Of a DNA stretch of 64,000 bases, positions 55,597 to 64,000 are shown one piece after another. This stretch comes from Lapidilactobacillus mulanensis. Its GTDB lineage: Bacteria; Bacillota; Bacilli; Lactobacillales; Lactobacillaceae. The position numbers and the translations under genes are program-made. The notes beneath the pieces were generated by a model. It saw nothing but the letters and a program-made list of their open reading frames with translations, had not been told where the DNA came from and did not search any database. Location of the stretch: the NCBI RefSeq assembly GCF_003946215.1, contig NZ_RHOW01000004.1, positions 1-64,000 of the forward strand, written 5' to 3'. Positions within the stretch are counted from its first letter, which is position 1. The number at the start of each line of letters is the position of its first letter.

Positions 55597-56112
55597 TCAC
55601 TCAGTCAGGGTCTCGCCAGAACTGCAATGCCAACTGAAAATATCTTTCGCAAATAAATAGGGAATGAATTGTCCCTGTGCAAGCAACGCCTTTAATTCCT
55701 GCTCGTCTACCCACTGAACGTCCGCAACTTCGGACGCTTGCAGCTGTAAATCGGTTACGGCAACGTCGAGATCGACAAAATAAATTTCATCCCAACCTTC
55801 AGAAAAGGCCACTGTCATCCGGCTAGGTGTGTTGTCAAAATCGATCTGGATGCCGGTCTCTTCCCGCAACTCGCGACTGGCGCCGGCTGCGACGGTTTCA
55901 CCACTGATCACCGAACCACTGGCGGTAAGATCCCAATAACTGGGCCAACCGATTTTGTCTGCGCGTCGTTGTTGAATCAAAACTTGTCCTTGAGCGTTGA
56001 AGATGCAAACCATCACCACAAATCGATATGTCCCAGGCGCCATTTTGGTTCCACGCTCATGTTTTTCCGGCAACATTTGCTTCTGTGCATCGTACAAATC
56101 ATGTAATTCCAC
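55597..56112 (-). CDS. Nudix hydrolase
   Basis: 171 residues. The Nudix box G-x5-E-x7-REUxEExGU is seen as GSVISGETVAAGASRELREE followed by TGIQID. The N-terminal ELHDLYDAQ and WPSYWDLTASG resemble the subgroup related to isopentenyl-diphosphate isomerase. GTG at 56112 is chosen because AAAGGAG lies 8 nt upstream; an earlier GTG overlaps this RBS. Substrate unknown. Confidence 0.85.
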   Translation of the reverse strand: MELHDLYDAQKQMLPEKHERGTKMAPGTYRFVVMVCIFNAQGQVLIQQRRADKIGWPSYWDLTASGSVISGETVAAGASRELREETGIQIDFDNTPSRMTVAFSEGWDEIYFVDLDVAVTDLQLQASEVADVQWVDEQELKALLAQGQFIPYLFAKDIFSWHCSSGETLTE

Positions 56113-56250
56113 TGTGACCACTCCTTTTTGTCTGAAAATTTCGTGAACTTAAATTTTACCACGCGCCGATTGAATTGATGTCCTTTTTCTTGACCTACTC
56201 TTTAGAATTGTTAACAATAAAGTTATCAGACAAATCGAGGAGGCACTGGT

Positions 56251-56676
56251 ATGAGTTTGCCCACGGAAGATCGCCAAACCGAATACAAACATGCTTCGAA
56301 GAATCGGTTACCCGAATCCATTTGGGAAACGATCAGTGCCTTCGCCAACACGATCGGTGGGCGCGTCATTCTTGGCGTCTACGAAAACGTCCACGAGCAC
56401 ACTTTTCAAGCGGTCGGTCTATCCGATCCGGAAAAATTAAAGACAACTTTCTTGTGTGATCAACAAAATCCCGCCATCATTTCTGCAGAAGTAGTCCAAC
56501 CCAACGACATCAAAATTATCCAAGTTGACCATCATCGCTTGCTAGAAATAACGGTTCGCGAAATTGCCGCAGACCAGCCTGCCATCTTTCTAAAAAATGA
56601 TCGCGCCGAAACTTATTTGCGCATTAACGACACAGATCGGCGTATTAGTGACATTGGTCCAGCAATCATGCATTAA
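56251..56676 (+). CDS. Stand-alone AlbA_2 (Schlafen-like) domain protein
   Basis: 141 residues. ESIWETISAFANTIGGRVILGVYEN is the start of the AlbA_2 fold (first 20: ESIWETISAFANTIGGRVIL). The N-terminal EYKHASKNRLPESIWET and C-terminal FLKNDRAETYLRINDTDRR also fit. Typical AlbA_2 regulators are three times longer and carry a C-terminal ATPase-like or winged-helix region; this one stops after the first domain without sign of truncation. RBS GAGGAGG precedes ATG. Role unknown, perhaps nucleic-acid binding. Confidence 0.75.
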   Translation: MSLPTEDRQTEYKHASKNRLPESIWETISAFANTIGGRVILGVYENVHEHTFQAVGLSDPEKLKTTFLCDQQNPAIISAEVVQPNDIKIIQVDHHRLLEITVREIAADQPAIFLKNDRAETYLRINDTDRRISDIGPAIMH

Positions 56677-56677
56677 A

Positions 56678-56708
56678 AACCGCCTCGAAAAATCGAGACG
56701 GTTTTTTT
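56678..56708 (+). terminator. Terminator after the AlbA_2 gene
   Basis: AAACCGCCTCG / CGAGACGGTTT with T tract. The stem abuts the stop codon of the convergent phosphatase gene and may act in both directions. Confidence 0.85.
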
Positions 56709-57288
56709 AAATCTGCGGACGGATCACTTCTTCTAAGTGAAATTGTTGCGCCGTAAATTGATATTTGAAAATCATGCCATTGGTAAAGCCTTTCGCTAAT
56801 TCTTCCGTCGGATCTTGTAACATCCGCAAAAAGTTGAAGCACGCTCCCGCATGGGAAACCGCCAAGACCACATGACGATCCTCTAAGGACATGATTCCCG
56901 TCAATGTTTTCAGCATCCGCTCGCCCACCGCGTTGGAAGATTCACCCCCATAAGGAACGAAGAAGCTTTGATATTCCTTGGGTGATTTTGGATTCAAGCG
57001 TTCACTCTCACCTTCGAAAGTGCCGAAACCCATTTCTCTGAGATCTTTCAAACGTTGATAAGGCAAGCGCGCGTCGATCGCTAATTCAAGTGTGTCGCTG
57101 GCACGTTCGGCAGTTGAACTATAAGCGTGATCCAACTCGATCGACTGGAAAAACTCATGGGCAGCCAAGCCTTGCTGAATGCCACGATCCGTTAGTGGTG
57201 AGTCACACCAACCCTGAATTTTATTTTCAACGTTGAATAAAGTCTCACCGTGCCGCATTAAATACAATGTTTTCGTCTCGTTCATCAT
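56707..57288 (-). CDS. Histidine phosphatase (phosphoglycerate-mutase-like)
   Basis: The 193-residue product carries the phospho-His motif YLMRHGETLFN, the region GWCDSPLTDRG, the Glu in EMGFGTFEGE and the second His in VLAVSHAGACF. These are shared by cofactor-dependent phosphoglycerate mutases and broad phosphatases; the short length favours a phosphatase. GGAGGCGTTT precedes ATG at 57288 (another ATG follows directly). A terminator of the upstream operon lies immediately before the RBS. Confidence 0.85.
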   Translation of the reverse strand: MMNETKTLYLMRHGETLFNVENKIQGWCDSPLTDRGIQQGLAAHEFFQSIELDHAYSSTAERASDTLELAIDARLPYQRLKDLREMGFGTFEGESERLNPKSPKEYQSFFVPYGGESSNAVGERMLKTLTGIMSLEDRHVVLAVSHAGACFNFLRMLQDPTEELAKGFTNGMIFKYQFTAQQFHLEEVIRPQI

Positions 57289-57302
57289 AAACGCCTCCAA
57301 AT

Positions 57303-57340
57303 AAAAAAATCGTCACCCACAGCATACTACAATATGCGTG
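57303..57340 (-). terminator. Terminator of the RR-HK-ABC operon, just upstream of the phosphatase RBS
   Basis: Minus-strand CGTCACC.C...G.GGGTGACG long hairpin followed by seven T. The T tract ends about 3 nt before the GGAGG of the next gene. Confidence 0.8.
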
Positions 57341-57397
57341 GTGACGACAATGGTGCCTTGTGTAGCTTGTTAGAACGGTAGATAAAAGCTTAATATT

Positions 57398-57434
57398 AAC
57401 GTCTCATTCGTTTGGATGGCGTTAGTTCTGCGTG
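57398..57434. repeat. Short hairpin repeat (single copy, opposite orientation)
   Basis: AACGTCTCATTCGTTTGGAT plus GGCGTTAGTTCTGCG is the reverse complement of the 43-nt core found at the other loci. It has GTAGCTTGTT at 57362 (reverse of the AACAAGCTAC tag). Unlike the other loci it faces the opposite way relative to the gene it follows. Confidence 0.8.
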
Positions 57435-57471
57435 CTGATAGACCCGTGATTCGCGTACTTGAAGCGCCACT

Positions 57472-59880
57472 TTATTCGGTGCGGATCATCAGGTCAATGT
57501 CTTGTTTGCGGATCATTCGCCAGGTGACTATCGCAAAGACTGCGCCGATCAAGAGTAGCGCTACTGCAGTTACGACTATCTCGATGATCGGCCAATGAAA
57601 TGACTTGTCCGATATTTGACCTGCACTCATCAGCTGATAGAGTCCGCGGGCAATACCACTGCCAAGCACACTACCGAAAACCCAACCGCGAGTCAGCAAC
57701 AGGGCGTTCTGAATACTTAACATCCCCGTGATCTGTTTAGCGGTCGTCCCGACCGATTGTAAGATTGCTAATCCACGTCGTTGTTCCAATAGCGCAGCAA
57801 AAGTATGGTTAATGATCGTGGCCAGACTGATCAGTGACAGCAACGTGATAAAGCCGTAAACACCTGTCCGCATGGCGGTAAGCGTTGCTTCAGCTTCGCG
57901 GGCATTTGCGACTTGATCATAGATATAAATATCACCCAACTCTAATTTCAAAGCCTTCACAAACGCCGTGTGAGTTTCCCGATCTTTCAACGTTAATCCT
58001 AAGCTATAAGTTAGCTGACTATCATCCACGTTTAATGTCGGTGCCCACTTTTCAAACGTTGATTGGGAGATTACCAATGCACTGTCGCCTGGATATAATA
58101 TCAACTGATACTGTGGCAACGATTCGTGGGTAGCAAGATTGAAATGAGTCGTGATGATTTTGGTCTTAGTTTGCTTTCCTTGATCATCCAGATTTTCCGT
58201 CGTGAAGCTGAGCGTTCTAGGATCATCCGGCTCAACGAGCGACTTCTCCGTTGCTTTCCCATCCGCCGTAGTATTGTATATTTTGCCATTGATGACGGTT
58301 GGCACACTATTAAATTCTTTTTTAGCCACGTCATTAGGAATCACGTATAACCACAACTGTCTATGCGACCACTTTTTCGCCTTGCCCATCATCATCAAAG
58401 ACATTTCACGCACTACCTGAGATTCTTTGATGCCACCTTGCTCAGTCAGGATACGTTTAATATCTTGCATATCGATCTCCTGACTCTGCAAAGTACCGGT
58501 AATGTCAGCGGTGTAGCTTGGTGTTTGATCCTGCAAGACATTACGAACAAAGCCCGTGAGTCCGACGAAAATTGTGACCGTTGTCGTCAGCGTCACTAAC
58601 ATCGACCATTTGCGGGAACTCCGGCGATAATTTTTCAGTGCCAATTTCATGATCGGTTGTTTAACTCGACGGATCAGCCAAGTTGACTTTAAATGACGCT
58701 TTGTTAATTTCGGTGACGGGTCTAATGCTCTGATCGCGACAATTGGCGTGACACGACTAGCTTTGTATGCCGGTCTCGCCGCTGCAAGTAACGTGATCAA
58801 GATCATGAACACGGCTGCGATCAATAACGGCAGCCAATCAACAACCAGCACCAGATCGAGTGGCAATTCATGATTGGCAAACATCCGTTTCAGCGAAGTC
58901 ATCGCCAGTGTGATCCCACCGATTCCAAAGCCATAACCTAAGATCAAAGCGGGAACTGCTAGTAGGAGCGATTGTTGATAAACCAAATGGTGCAATTGTT
59001 TCGGCGTGGTTCCAATTGATCGTAGTAAGCCATAACGTTGACGATGAGCCTTCACCGTCAGATTGATACTCGTGTAGATCATAATCAACGCAGCCACGCC
59101 AATAATGGCTAATACAGCTACCACAACGGCGACTAGTGCCCACTTCGTTTTTGAATCAGCAGATTCGCCAATTATATTTAAGGCTTGCTCCTGATAGATA
59201 ATTGAACGAGCTTTCACACCATAACGTTTGGCCAGCATTGGCATTTTCTGATGAATGTCACGAGTTGACTTCACCTTTGCCATCACGACTTGGCGACCAG
59301 CCGGTAAGGTCGACGCTGTATGAATAATTTGTCCTTCCGTTAAAAAGCCTTTGAACTGTGACATCACGCCGACAACTCGATACTTGTGCGTATCTTGGCC
59401 GGTTTTAACGGTGATCGTACGACCGATCTTGACATCACCGCCGATCAGCATCTCGGAGAGCATCACTTCATTGGACTTTCGCGGTAACCGACCACCTACC
59501 AGTAATTGCTTCCCAGCTAACTTGAGATCAGCGGGGGTAATCGTGATTTGGGTCAAGGGATTATCTTTATCAGCGCCATACTCGCCAGCCTTAATTTCTT
59601 TGATCGCAACATTATTCTTGGTGGTATACGCGGCCGTGTTTGCAAACGCCTCTTCATCACGAAAGGCTTTCACGCGCTGACGACTGACCCCACTGAATGA
59701 AACCTGCTGGCCGGCGCTATCTTTTACATAATAATTGTACATACTGATTTGCATGCTGCGCAGCCCAACTAGCACTGCCACTGCCATCGTCGCGGCGATT
59801 GCCATGGCGAGAATAGTCATGATCGTGCGTGCTAATTCTGTCCGCAAACTGCGAATACTTAGTTTAGTCATAATCGACAT
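57472..59880 (-). CDS. ABC transporter permease with two FtsX domains
   Basis: 802 residues. An N-terminal membrane helix (about 15-38), a large external domain, a first FtsX core of three helices (about 245-375), then a fourth helix near 425, a second external domain and a second FtsX core (about 690-795). The start is at 59880: GAGGGGTGATCAG precedes ATG, and the gene overlaps the ATPase stop region. It is the last gene of an RR-HK-ATPase-permease set of the kind that senses and resists cell-envelope antibiotics, or that moves lipids and peptides. The substrate is not evident. Confidence 0.88.
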   Translation of the reverse strand: MSIMTKLSIRSLRTELARTIMTILAMAIAATMAVAVLVGLRSMQISMYNYYVKDSAGQQVSFSGVSRQRVKAFRDEEAFANTAAYTTKNNVAIKEIKAGEYGADKDNPLTQITITPADLKLAGKQLLVGGRLPRKSNEVMLSEMLIGGDVKIGRTITVKTGQDTHKYRVVGVMSQFKGFLTEGQIIHTASTLPAGRQVVMAKVKSTRDIHQKMPMLAKRYGVKARSIIYQEQALNIIGESADSKTKWALVAVVVAVLAIIGVAALIMIYTSINLTVKAHRQRYGLLRSIGTTPKQLHHLVYQQSLLLAVPALILGYGFGIGGITLAMTSLKRMFANHELPLDLVLVVDWLPLLIAAVFMILITLLAAARPAYKASRVTPIVAIRALDPSPKLTKRHLKSTWLIRRVKQPIMKLALKNYRRSSRKWSMLVTLTTTVTIFVGLTGFVRNVLQDQTPSYTADITGTLQSQEIDMQDIKRILTEQGGIKESQVVREMSLMMMGKAKKWSHRQLWLYVIPNDVAKKEFNSVPTVINGKIYNTTADGKATEKSLVEPDDPRTLSFTTENLDDQGKQTKTKIITTHFNLATHESLPQYQLILYPGDSALVISQSTFEKWAPTLNVDDSQLTYSLGLTLKDRETHTAFVKALKLELGDIYIYDQVANAREAEATLTAMRTGVYGFITLLSLISLATIINHTFAALLEQRRGLAILQSVGTTAKQITGMLSIQNALLLTRGWVFGSVLGSGIARGLYQLMSAGQISDKSFHWPIIEIVVTAVALLLIGAVFAIVTWRMIRKQDIDLMIRTE

Positions 59881-59884
59881 CTGA

Positions 59885-60553
59885 TCACCCCTCACTTGGT
59901 TGCAACTGGCCGTCTTCGATCGTGATTACCCGACTAGCCTGTTGCGCAATTAAAGGATCATGGGTGATCACAACGATTGTCTGGCCTTCTTTAACGTTGG
60001 CATAATGCAATAGCCGCATGATTTCTTGTGAGTTGCGTTGATCGAGATTTCCCGTCGGTTCATCCGCCAGCACAATTGCCGGTTGATTGATCAGTGCCCG
60101 ACCGATGGCGACCCGTTGTTGCTGCCCTCCGGAAAGTTGACTCGGCAACGCATCCGCCTTGTTGACTAATCCCAGAGAAGCCAAGAGTGCGGTTAATTCT
60201 GCTTGGGGAATACTTTTGCCATCTAACTCTGCGGGCAACGTGATGTTTTCTGCGACCGTGAGATTGGGGATCAGATTATAAAATTGATAAATCAAGCCGA
60301 CCTGCCGCCGCCGAAAAATCGCCAGCTGGGTTTCGTTCAGCGAATAAAGATCGGTATCGTAAAGTTGCACCGTGCCACTCGTTGGTCGATCAACACCGCC
60401 CAATAAATGTAATAACGTCGATTTACCCGAACCAGACGGCCCGACAATGGCGACAAATTCACCGGGTTCGATTGCGAGACTGACATGATCCAACGCCGGC
60501 CGTTCCTCACCCGAATAATCCTTGACAAGATCAGTTGCTGTTAATATTGACAT
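59885..60553 (-). CDS. ABC transporter ATPase (MacB/LolD-like)
   Basis: 222 residues. Walker A GPSGSGKST, Q-loop IYQFYNLIPNLTVAENI, signature LSGGQQQRVAIGRAL, Walker B IVLADEPTGNLD. This is the form that partners FtsX-type permeases. The start at ATG 60553 follows GAGGTGAAAATC; an earlier in-frame codon overlaps the RBS. Co-translated with the permease gene. Confidence 0.93.
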   Translation of the reverse strand: MSILTATDLVKDYSGEERPALDHVSLAIEPGEFVAIVGPSGSGKSTLLHLLGGVDRPTSGTVQLYDTDLYSLNETQLAIFRRRQVGLIYQFYNLIPNLTVAENITLPAELDGKSIPQAELTALLASLGLVNKADALPSQLSGGQQQRVAIGRALINQPAIVLADEPTGNLDQRNSQEIMRLLHYANVKEGQTIVVITHDPLIAQQASRVITIEDGQLQPSEG

Positions 60554-60607
60554 GATTTTCACCTCTTAACTTGCAGTCTACCCGTTGTAAGTGACAATCA
60601 AGTGACA

Positions 60608-61618
60608 TTATTTAAAAAGTTCCAGCCGATATTCCACGCCAGCGGCCACATTATTCACAGACAGGCGCCCATCGCCAGCCTTAGCGATGCCTTCTGCAAT
60701 CGCCAACCCGATTCCAAGATTATTCTGCGAACTCTGACTTCCCCGATAAAAGCGCTCGAATAAATGTGGCAAGTCGCTTTCTGGAATGGGCTCACCATGA
60801 TTAGTCACACTGATCACCGTCGAAATTGGCGTTGCACTCGCTGAAATCGTAACGGTAGAATGCGTCGGTGCGTGTTCAACCGTATTTTTTAAAATATTAA
60901 TTATCGCTTCTTGCATCAGTCTGACGTTGACACTGATTTCCATCGCCGCGGGAATTTGCCAATCCAAACGCAACTCGGCATCCGCAATCAGTGGCAATAA
61001 ATAGTTCAAACTTTGATGCAATAATTGGTCCACACTCATTTGCTCGCGTGCTTGACTCAATGTGTGCGTGTCGACTTTCGCCATTAAAATTAATTGTTCG
61101 ACTAATTTGGCTAAACGTTGATTTTGTTGTAATAATTCTGCTCGACTCGTCGTGACATTGTCTGGTGCTAATAATTCCGTTAGATTATCGATCGTCGCGA
61201 TCGGGGTCCGCAATTGATGGGCGATGTCGGTGATCGCCACCGTTAATTGTTGGCGATCCCGATCCAAATCTTCGCGCATTGCCTCAGTCTGGCGCACGTA
61301 ATGATACAACTCATTATGCAACGACGAAAAAAGTCCCTCATCATTGAGCGACATCTGATAATCGGTATGTCCCGTTCGCGCCGCGCGTAATTGATCGTCG
61401 ATTGCGGTCAAACGTTGCGTGATTTCTCGCATCCAGCGCCAGCTTGCCACCGTAATTAAGGCAGCCACCAGAATGAATAGGCCTAATAATAACCAACCGT
61501 TTTGAAAAGACGCCCACCAGCTGGTAAACAGTCCAGCACCAACAATCATCACCAAACAGATTGCTAGCCAAACGATGCTACGCGTTTCGGGTTGGCGCAA
61601 ATAATGATTTTTAAACAT
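60608..61618 (-). CDS. Sensor histidine kinase
   Basis: 336 residues. Two membrane helices near the N-terminus (about 14-33 and 36-58) with very little between them, so there is no real external sensor. Then a linker, HisKA with phospho-His in DIAHQLRTPIATI, N-box ILKNTVEHAP and G-boxes FYRGSQSSQNNLGIGLAIAE. An intramembrane-sensing layout often tied to ABC permeases that themselves detect the antibiotic. ATG at 61618 overlaps the response-regulator stop by 8 nt. Confidence 0.9.
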   Translation of the reverse strand: MFKNHYLRQPETRSIVWLAICLVMIVGAGLFTSWWASFQNGWLLLGLFILVAALITVASWRWMREITQRLTAIDDQLRAARTGHTDYQMSLNDEGLFSSLHNELYHYVRQTEAMREDLDRDRQQLTVAITDIAHQLRTPIATIDNLTELLAPDNVTTSRAELLQQNQRLAKLVEQLILMAKVDTHTLSQAREQMSVDQLLHQSLNYLLPLIADAELRLDWQIPAAMEISVNVRLMQEAIINILKNTVEHAPTHSTVTISASATPISTVISVTNHGEPIPESDLPHLFERFYRGSQSSQNNLGIGLAIAEGIAKAGDGRLSVNNVAAGVEYRLELFK

Positions 61619-62258
61619 CGACAAAATACCCCATTCCGCGAATCGTCCGAATTAATTGAGGCTGGGTTGGATCTGGTTCTAATTTTTCACGCAGGCGCTT
61701 GATGGTCACCGTTAGCGTATTGTCGTTGACAAAATTATCGTGTGCATCCCAAATTACCGCGATCAATTGCTCGCGGCTAATTAATTGTCGTTGATTCTGC
61801 GCAAAATAAACTAGCAAGCGCCATTCTGTTGCCGTCAACGTGATCGGCCGCCCTGCTCGCAACACTTGTCCTTTTGCCAAAGCAATCTCTAGCTGACCCA
61901 TCGTCAAAATTGACTGCGGCATTAATTTTGCTAGTCGCGCCTTGAGCACGCGTAAACTGGCCGGCTTGACGACAAAATCGTCCGCCAATTGTAGGCCGGC
62001 GATTTCCGTTGATTCTTGATCGTTGGCCGTTAGCACCAACACTTTGCCACTGATCAACTGTCGCCACTGACGCAACCAACTTAAGCCGTCACCATCAGGC
62101 AAGGTCAAGTCTAAAATCAGCGCATCCCAGTTGGACTGCTGTAATTTGCGTGCGGCTTCTTTCAAAGACGCCGCGCCATCGACCTCATGCGTTGCCGCAA
62201 AAAACGTCATCATGCTTTCTCTTAAAACACGTTCATCTTCAATAATTAATAATTTCAC
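61611..62258 (-). CDS. OmpR-family response regulator
   Basis: 215 residues. The receiver domain has E7-D8 and phospho-acceptor Asp50 in LILDLTLPDGDG; the C-terminal winged helix (about 118-215) has TATEWRLLVYF and NDNTLTVTIKRLREKL. GTG at 62258 follows GGCGGTGAG. First gene of the RR-HK-ABC operon and the likely activator of it. Confidence 0.93.
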   Translation of the reverse strand: MKLLIIEDERVLRESMMTFFAATHEVDGAASLKEAARKLQQSNWDALILDLTLPDGDGLSWLRQWRQLISGKVLVLTANDQESTEIAGLQLADDFVVKPASLRVLKARLAKLMPQSILTMGQLEIALAKGQVLRAGRPITLTATEWRLLVYFAQNQRQLISREQLIAVIWDAHDNFVNDNTLTVTIKRLREKLEPDPTQPQLIRTIRGMGYFVDV

Positions 62259-62330
62259 GGGCTCACCGCCTATCTTGCCCAATTATAACGTAGCCTGATA
62301 GCGCAAACAACCGAATTTTCCCGACGAAAA

Positions 62331-62356
62331 AAGCCCGGCATGTAAATGCCGAGCTT
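62331..62356 (-). terminator. Terminator of the disulfide-reductase-like gene
   Basis: AAGCTCGGCATTTACATGCC followed by GGGCTT and a T tract on the minus strand. Confidence 0.88.
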
Positions 62357-62386
62357 CATTATTAATTCCGTTTTAAAATGTAGCAG

Positions 62387-63715
62387 TTAGGCGAAAACAT
62401 CGTTAAGTGCCTCGGTCATGGTTGGATGGCTATAAATCTGATCCCGCAATTCCGTCACCGGAATTTTTTGATTCAGCGCCAACGTGATCAAGTTGATCGT
62501 CTCGTAAGCCTCTTCGGCATAGATCGTCATGCCTAATAGCGTGTTGTTTCGTGGATCGACCACGGCTTTGTATAAACCGCGCGCATCGCCCAAAACTTGC
62601 GCCTTGGGAACCGCCGCCGCAGCTAATTTTTTAACGATTGGTTGATAGCCTTGCGCAACCGCTTCCGCTTCGGTGAGACCCACCGTGGCAATCGCCGGCT
62701 TCAAAAAAGTCACCCGTGGAAAAGCAGGACGATTGGCCAACGTGCGCGTTTGATCGCCGAACAATTGATTGTTGACGATCCGCCAATCATCCAGCGAAAC
62801 ATAAGTGAATTGCGGCCCACCATTCACATCTCCCAGCGCCCAAATATTAGGCGCGGTCGTTTCTAGCTTCTCATTCACGACAATCGCGCCATGTTTGCCT
62901 CGTTCGATCGAAGTCCGCTCCAAATGCAGGTCAGCCACATTCGCCTGCCGACCGGTCGCAACCAATAAAGCGTCCACTGTTAAGGTGTGCACCTCATGAT
63001 TTTGCCGATAGGAAAGTTCGACGCCATCTTCGGTATCGTGTACAGAAACCAGTTCACTTTCCAAAAGGAATTCAATCCCATCTGCCTGCAAATCTTCGCT
63101 AGCCATCTGCGCAACTTCTGGTTCAAACCCACGCAATACTTGTGGTTGGTTGACTAGCACCGAGACTTCACTGCCAAACTGCGCATACATCGACGCAAAT
63201 TCTAAGCCGATCGGTCCACCACCAAGAATCGCCAGATGTTGAACTTGTTCCGTTTGCGCCAATAATTCTTGCGACGTATAAACATGCCGACTCTCCTGGA
63301 GCCCCTCGATTGCAGGCACAAATGCTTTTGACCCTGTGTTGATAAAGATACGGTCGGCGGTTAATTGTTGCTCGCTAGAATCATCTTTGACTAACAGCGT
63401 CTGATCGTCCAAAAATTCTGCATCTGCATTCAAAACCGTGGCCGTTTCTTGATCGGCCACCTTATGATAATTTTTGTCACGCAACTTACCAGTCAATTGA
63501 TTCTTGATCTGAATCGCTTGTCCATAAGACACGCCACGCTGCGCACTGGTAATTAAATTCTTAGTCGGAATACAAGCCACGTTAATACAAGTCCCACCGT
63601 ACATTTGCGCGTCTTTTTCAATTACAAGTACTTCTTTGCCGTGTTGCGCCAAAGTTGCAGCCAGCGTCTTCCCCGCTTTGCCGAAACCAATAATAATATT
63701 GTCGAAATGTTTCAT
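62387..63715 (-). CDS. Pyridine nucleotide-disulfide oxidoreductase (glutathione reductase/MerA-like)
   Basis: 442 residues. FAD fold IIIGFGKAGKTLAATLA, redox-active pair in GGTCINVACIPTK, NAD(P) fold LAILGGGPIGLEFASMY, second FAD site WALGDVNGGPQFTY, and C-terminal dimerisation domain ending YSHPTMTEALNDVF with the His-x4-Glu pair. The physiological disulfide substrate cannot be told; relatives include YkgC/RclA-like oxidative-stress proteins. RBS AATGGAGGTG precedes ATG. Confidence 0.9.
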   Translation of the reverse strand: MKHFDNIIIGFGKAGKTLAATLAQHGKEVLVIEKDAQMYGGTCINVACIPTKNLITSAQRGVSYGQAIQIKNQLTGKLRDKNYHKVADQETATVLNADAEFLDDQTLLVKDDSSEQQLTADRIFINTGSKAFVPAIEGLQESRHVYTSQELLAQTEQVQHLAILGGGPIGLEFASMYAQFGSEVSVLVNQPQVLRGFEPEVAQMASEDLQADGIEFLLESELVSVHDTEDGVELSYRQNHEVHTLTVDALLVATGRQANVADLHLERTSIERGKHGAIVVNEKLETTAPNIWALGDVNGGPQFTYVSLDDWRIVNNQLFGDQTRTLANRPAFPRVTFLKPAIATVGLTEAEAVAQGYQPIVKKLAAAAVPKAQVLGDARGLYKAVVDPRNNTLLGMTIYAEEAYETINLITLALNQKIPVTELRDQIYSHPTMTEALNDVFA

Positions 63716-63803
63716 TGACGAACACCTCCATTAGATTAAACTCAGCTGAATCAATATTGTTAATAATTATAACGCGAAAAGATAAAATCATCCGATTGCA
63801 GAA

Positions 63804-63846
63804 CTGAACCCCAATAATTTGGATTTAACCAATTATTGGGGTTCAG
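63804..63846. other. Long perfect hairpin without T tract
   Basis: CTGAACCCCAATAATT / AATTATTGGGGTTCAG pairs perfectly with a short loop. It lacks a T run, so a terminator role is possible but not typical. It lies between the disulfide-reductase-like gene and the partial gene at the window end. Confidence 0.6.
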
Positions 63847-63888
63847 CCTCACAAAGAAAATTTGTGAATATTTTTTAATTGAACGACG

Positions 63889-64000
63889 CTAATCCATTGC
63901 TAAAATCTGACCGGTTGCAATCGGCAGTGTCACGTGTGCATCATAATGACCAACCATGCCAGCTACACTCTCGGGCAAATCTAGGCTAGCGGGCACACCG
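63889..64000 (-). CDS. 3' end of an unidentified gene
   Basis: The last 36 codons of a minus-strand open frame (ends TLPIATGQILAMD) enter from beyond the window and stop at 63889-63891. It was not recognised. The fragment contains GHYDAHVTLPIA but no motif that names a family. Confidence 0.5.
   Translation of the reverse strand, partial: GVPASLDLPESVAGMVGHYDAHVTLPIATGQILAMD

Overview
The window looks like a chromosomal segment of a low-to-moderate GC Gram-positive bacterium of the family Lactobacillaceae. The gene order secG-rnr-smpB next to cggR-gap-pgk-tpiA-eno, strong AGGAGG-type ribosome sites, and CtsR, CIRCE-like and CggR operators all fit. The genus cannot be fixed from sequence alone; a malonate-decarboxylating lactobacillus (for example a Loigolactobacillus-like organism) is only a guess.

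Layout. 1-5.7 kb: two tRNA genes, a LytR-CpsA-Psr wall ligase and the smpB/rnr/secG housekeeping group. 5.8-8.6 kb: an Rgg-like regulator divergent from an ABC exporter. 8.9-14.6 kb: the glycolytic operon cggR-gap-pgk-tpiA-eno (minus strand) with a sigma-A promoter and a near-canonical CggR operator. 15.4-16.1 kb: clpP with a CtsR box and a degenerate CIRCE. 17-25.4 kb: a VIT-type transporter, two trans-sulfuration enzymes (the first with a frameshifted 3' end), a membrane acyltransferase-like/serine-hydrolase fusion, a two-gene ABC exporter and a glycosyltransferase. 26.1-34.2 kb: a malonate decarboxylase operon (mdcH-A-B-C-DE-G) extended by an alpha/beta hydrolase and an unannotated 54-residue Cys/His-rich protein, with a divergent LysR regulator. 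35-38.2 kb: a membrane acyltransferase, a 42-residue membrane peptide and oleate hydratase. 39.1-49.6 kb: a galactose/glucose (mgl-type) ABC system with a YesM/YesN two-component system and two further binding proteins. 50.4-64 kb: a GH1 phospho-glucosidase, a GGDEF and an EAL protein, an NADH oxidase-like flavoprotein, Nudix, AlbA_2 and phosphatase genes, an RR-HK-ABC-FtsX operon, and a disulfide reductase-like flavoprotein.

Two observations stand out. First, the non-coding gaps hold a family of about 200-nt palindromic units of two types (called P1 and P2 here), usually paired as P1-linker-P2. Every full unit folds on paper into a long outer stem enclosing three hairpins. P1 and P2 share one internal hairpin plan (an A.G mismatch, a covarying apical stem and a CGNTTTT-like loop), and the stems change in a compensatory way between copies. 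Copies lie on both sides of the mdc module (inverted) and of the mgl module (direct). Second, the main galactose-binding lipoprotein (48308-49600) appears to be a natural circular permutation: the segment that normally begins the mature protein sits at its C-terminus, with all recognisable sugar-binding residues kept.

A second, unrelated short hairpin repeat (about 43 nt) lies directly downstream of tRNA-Val, secG, eno and clpP, often in tandem. Behind clpP it has grown into a roughly 159-bp tandem repeat that also multiplies the terminator. No insertion sequence, prophage gene or CRISPR array was found.
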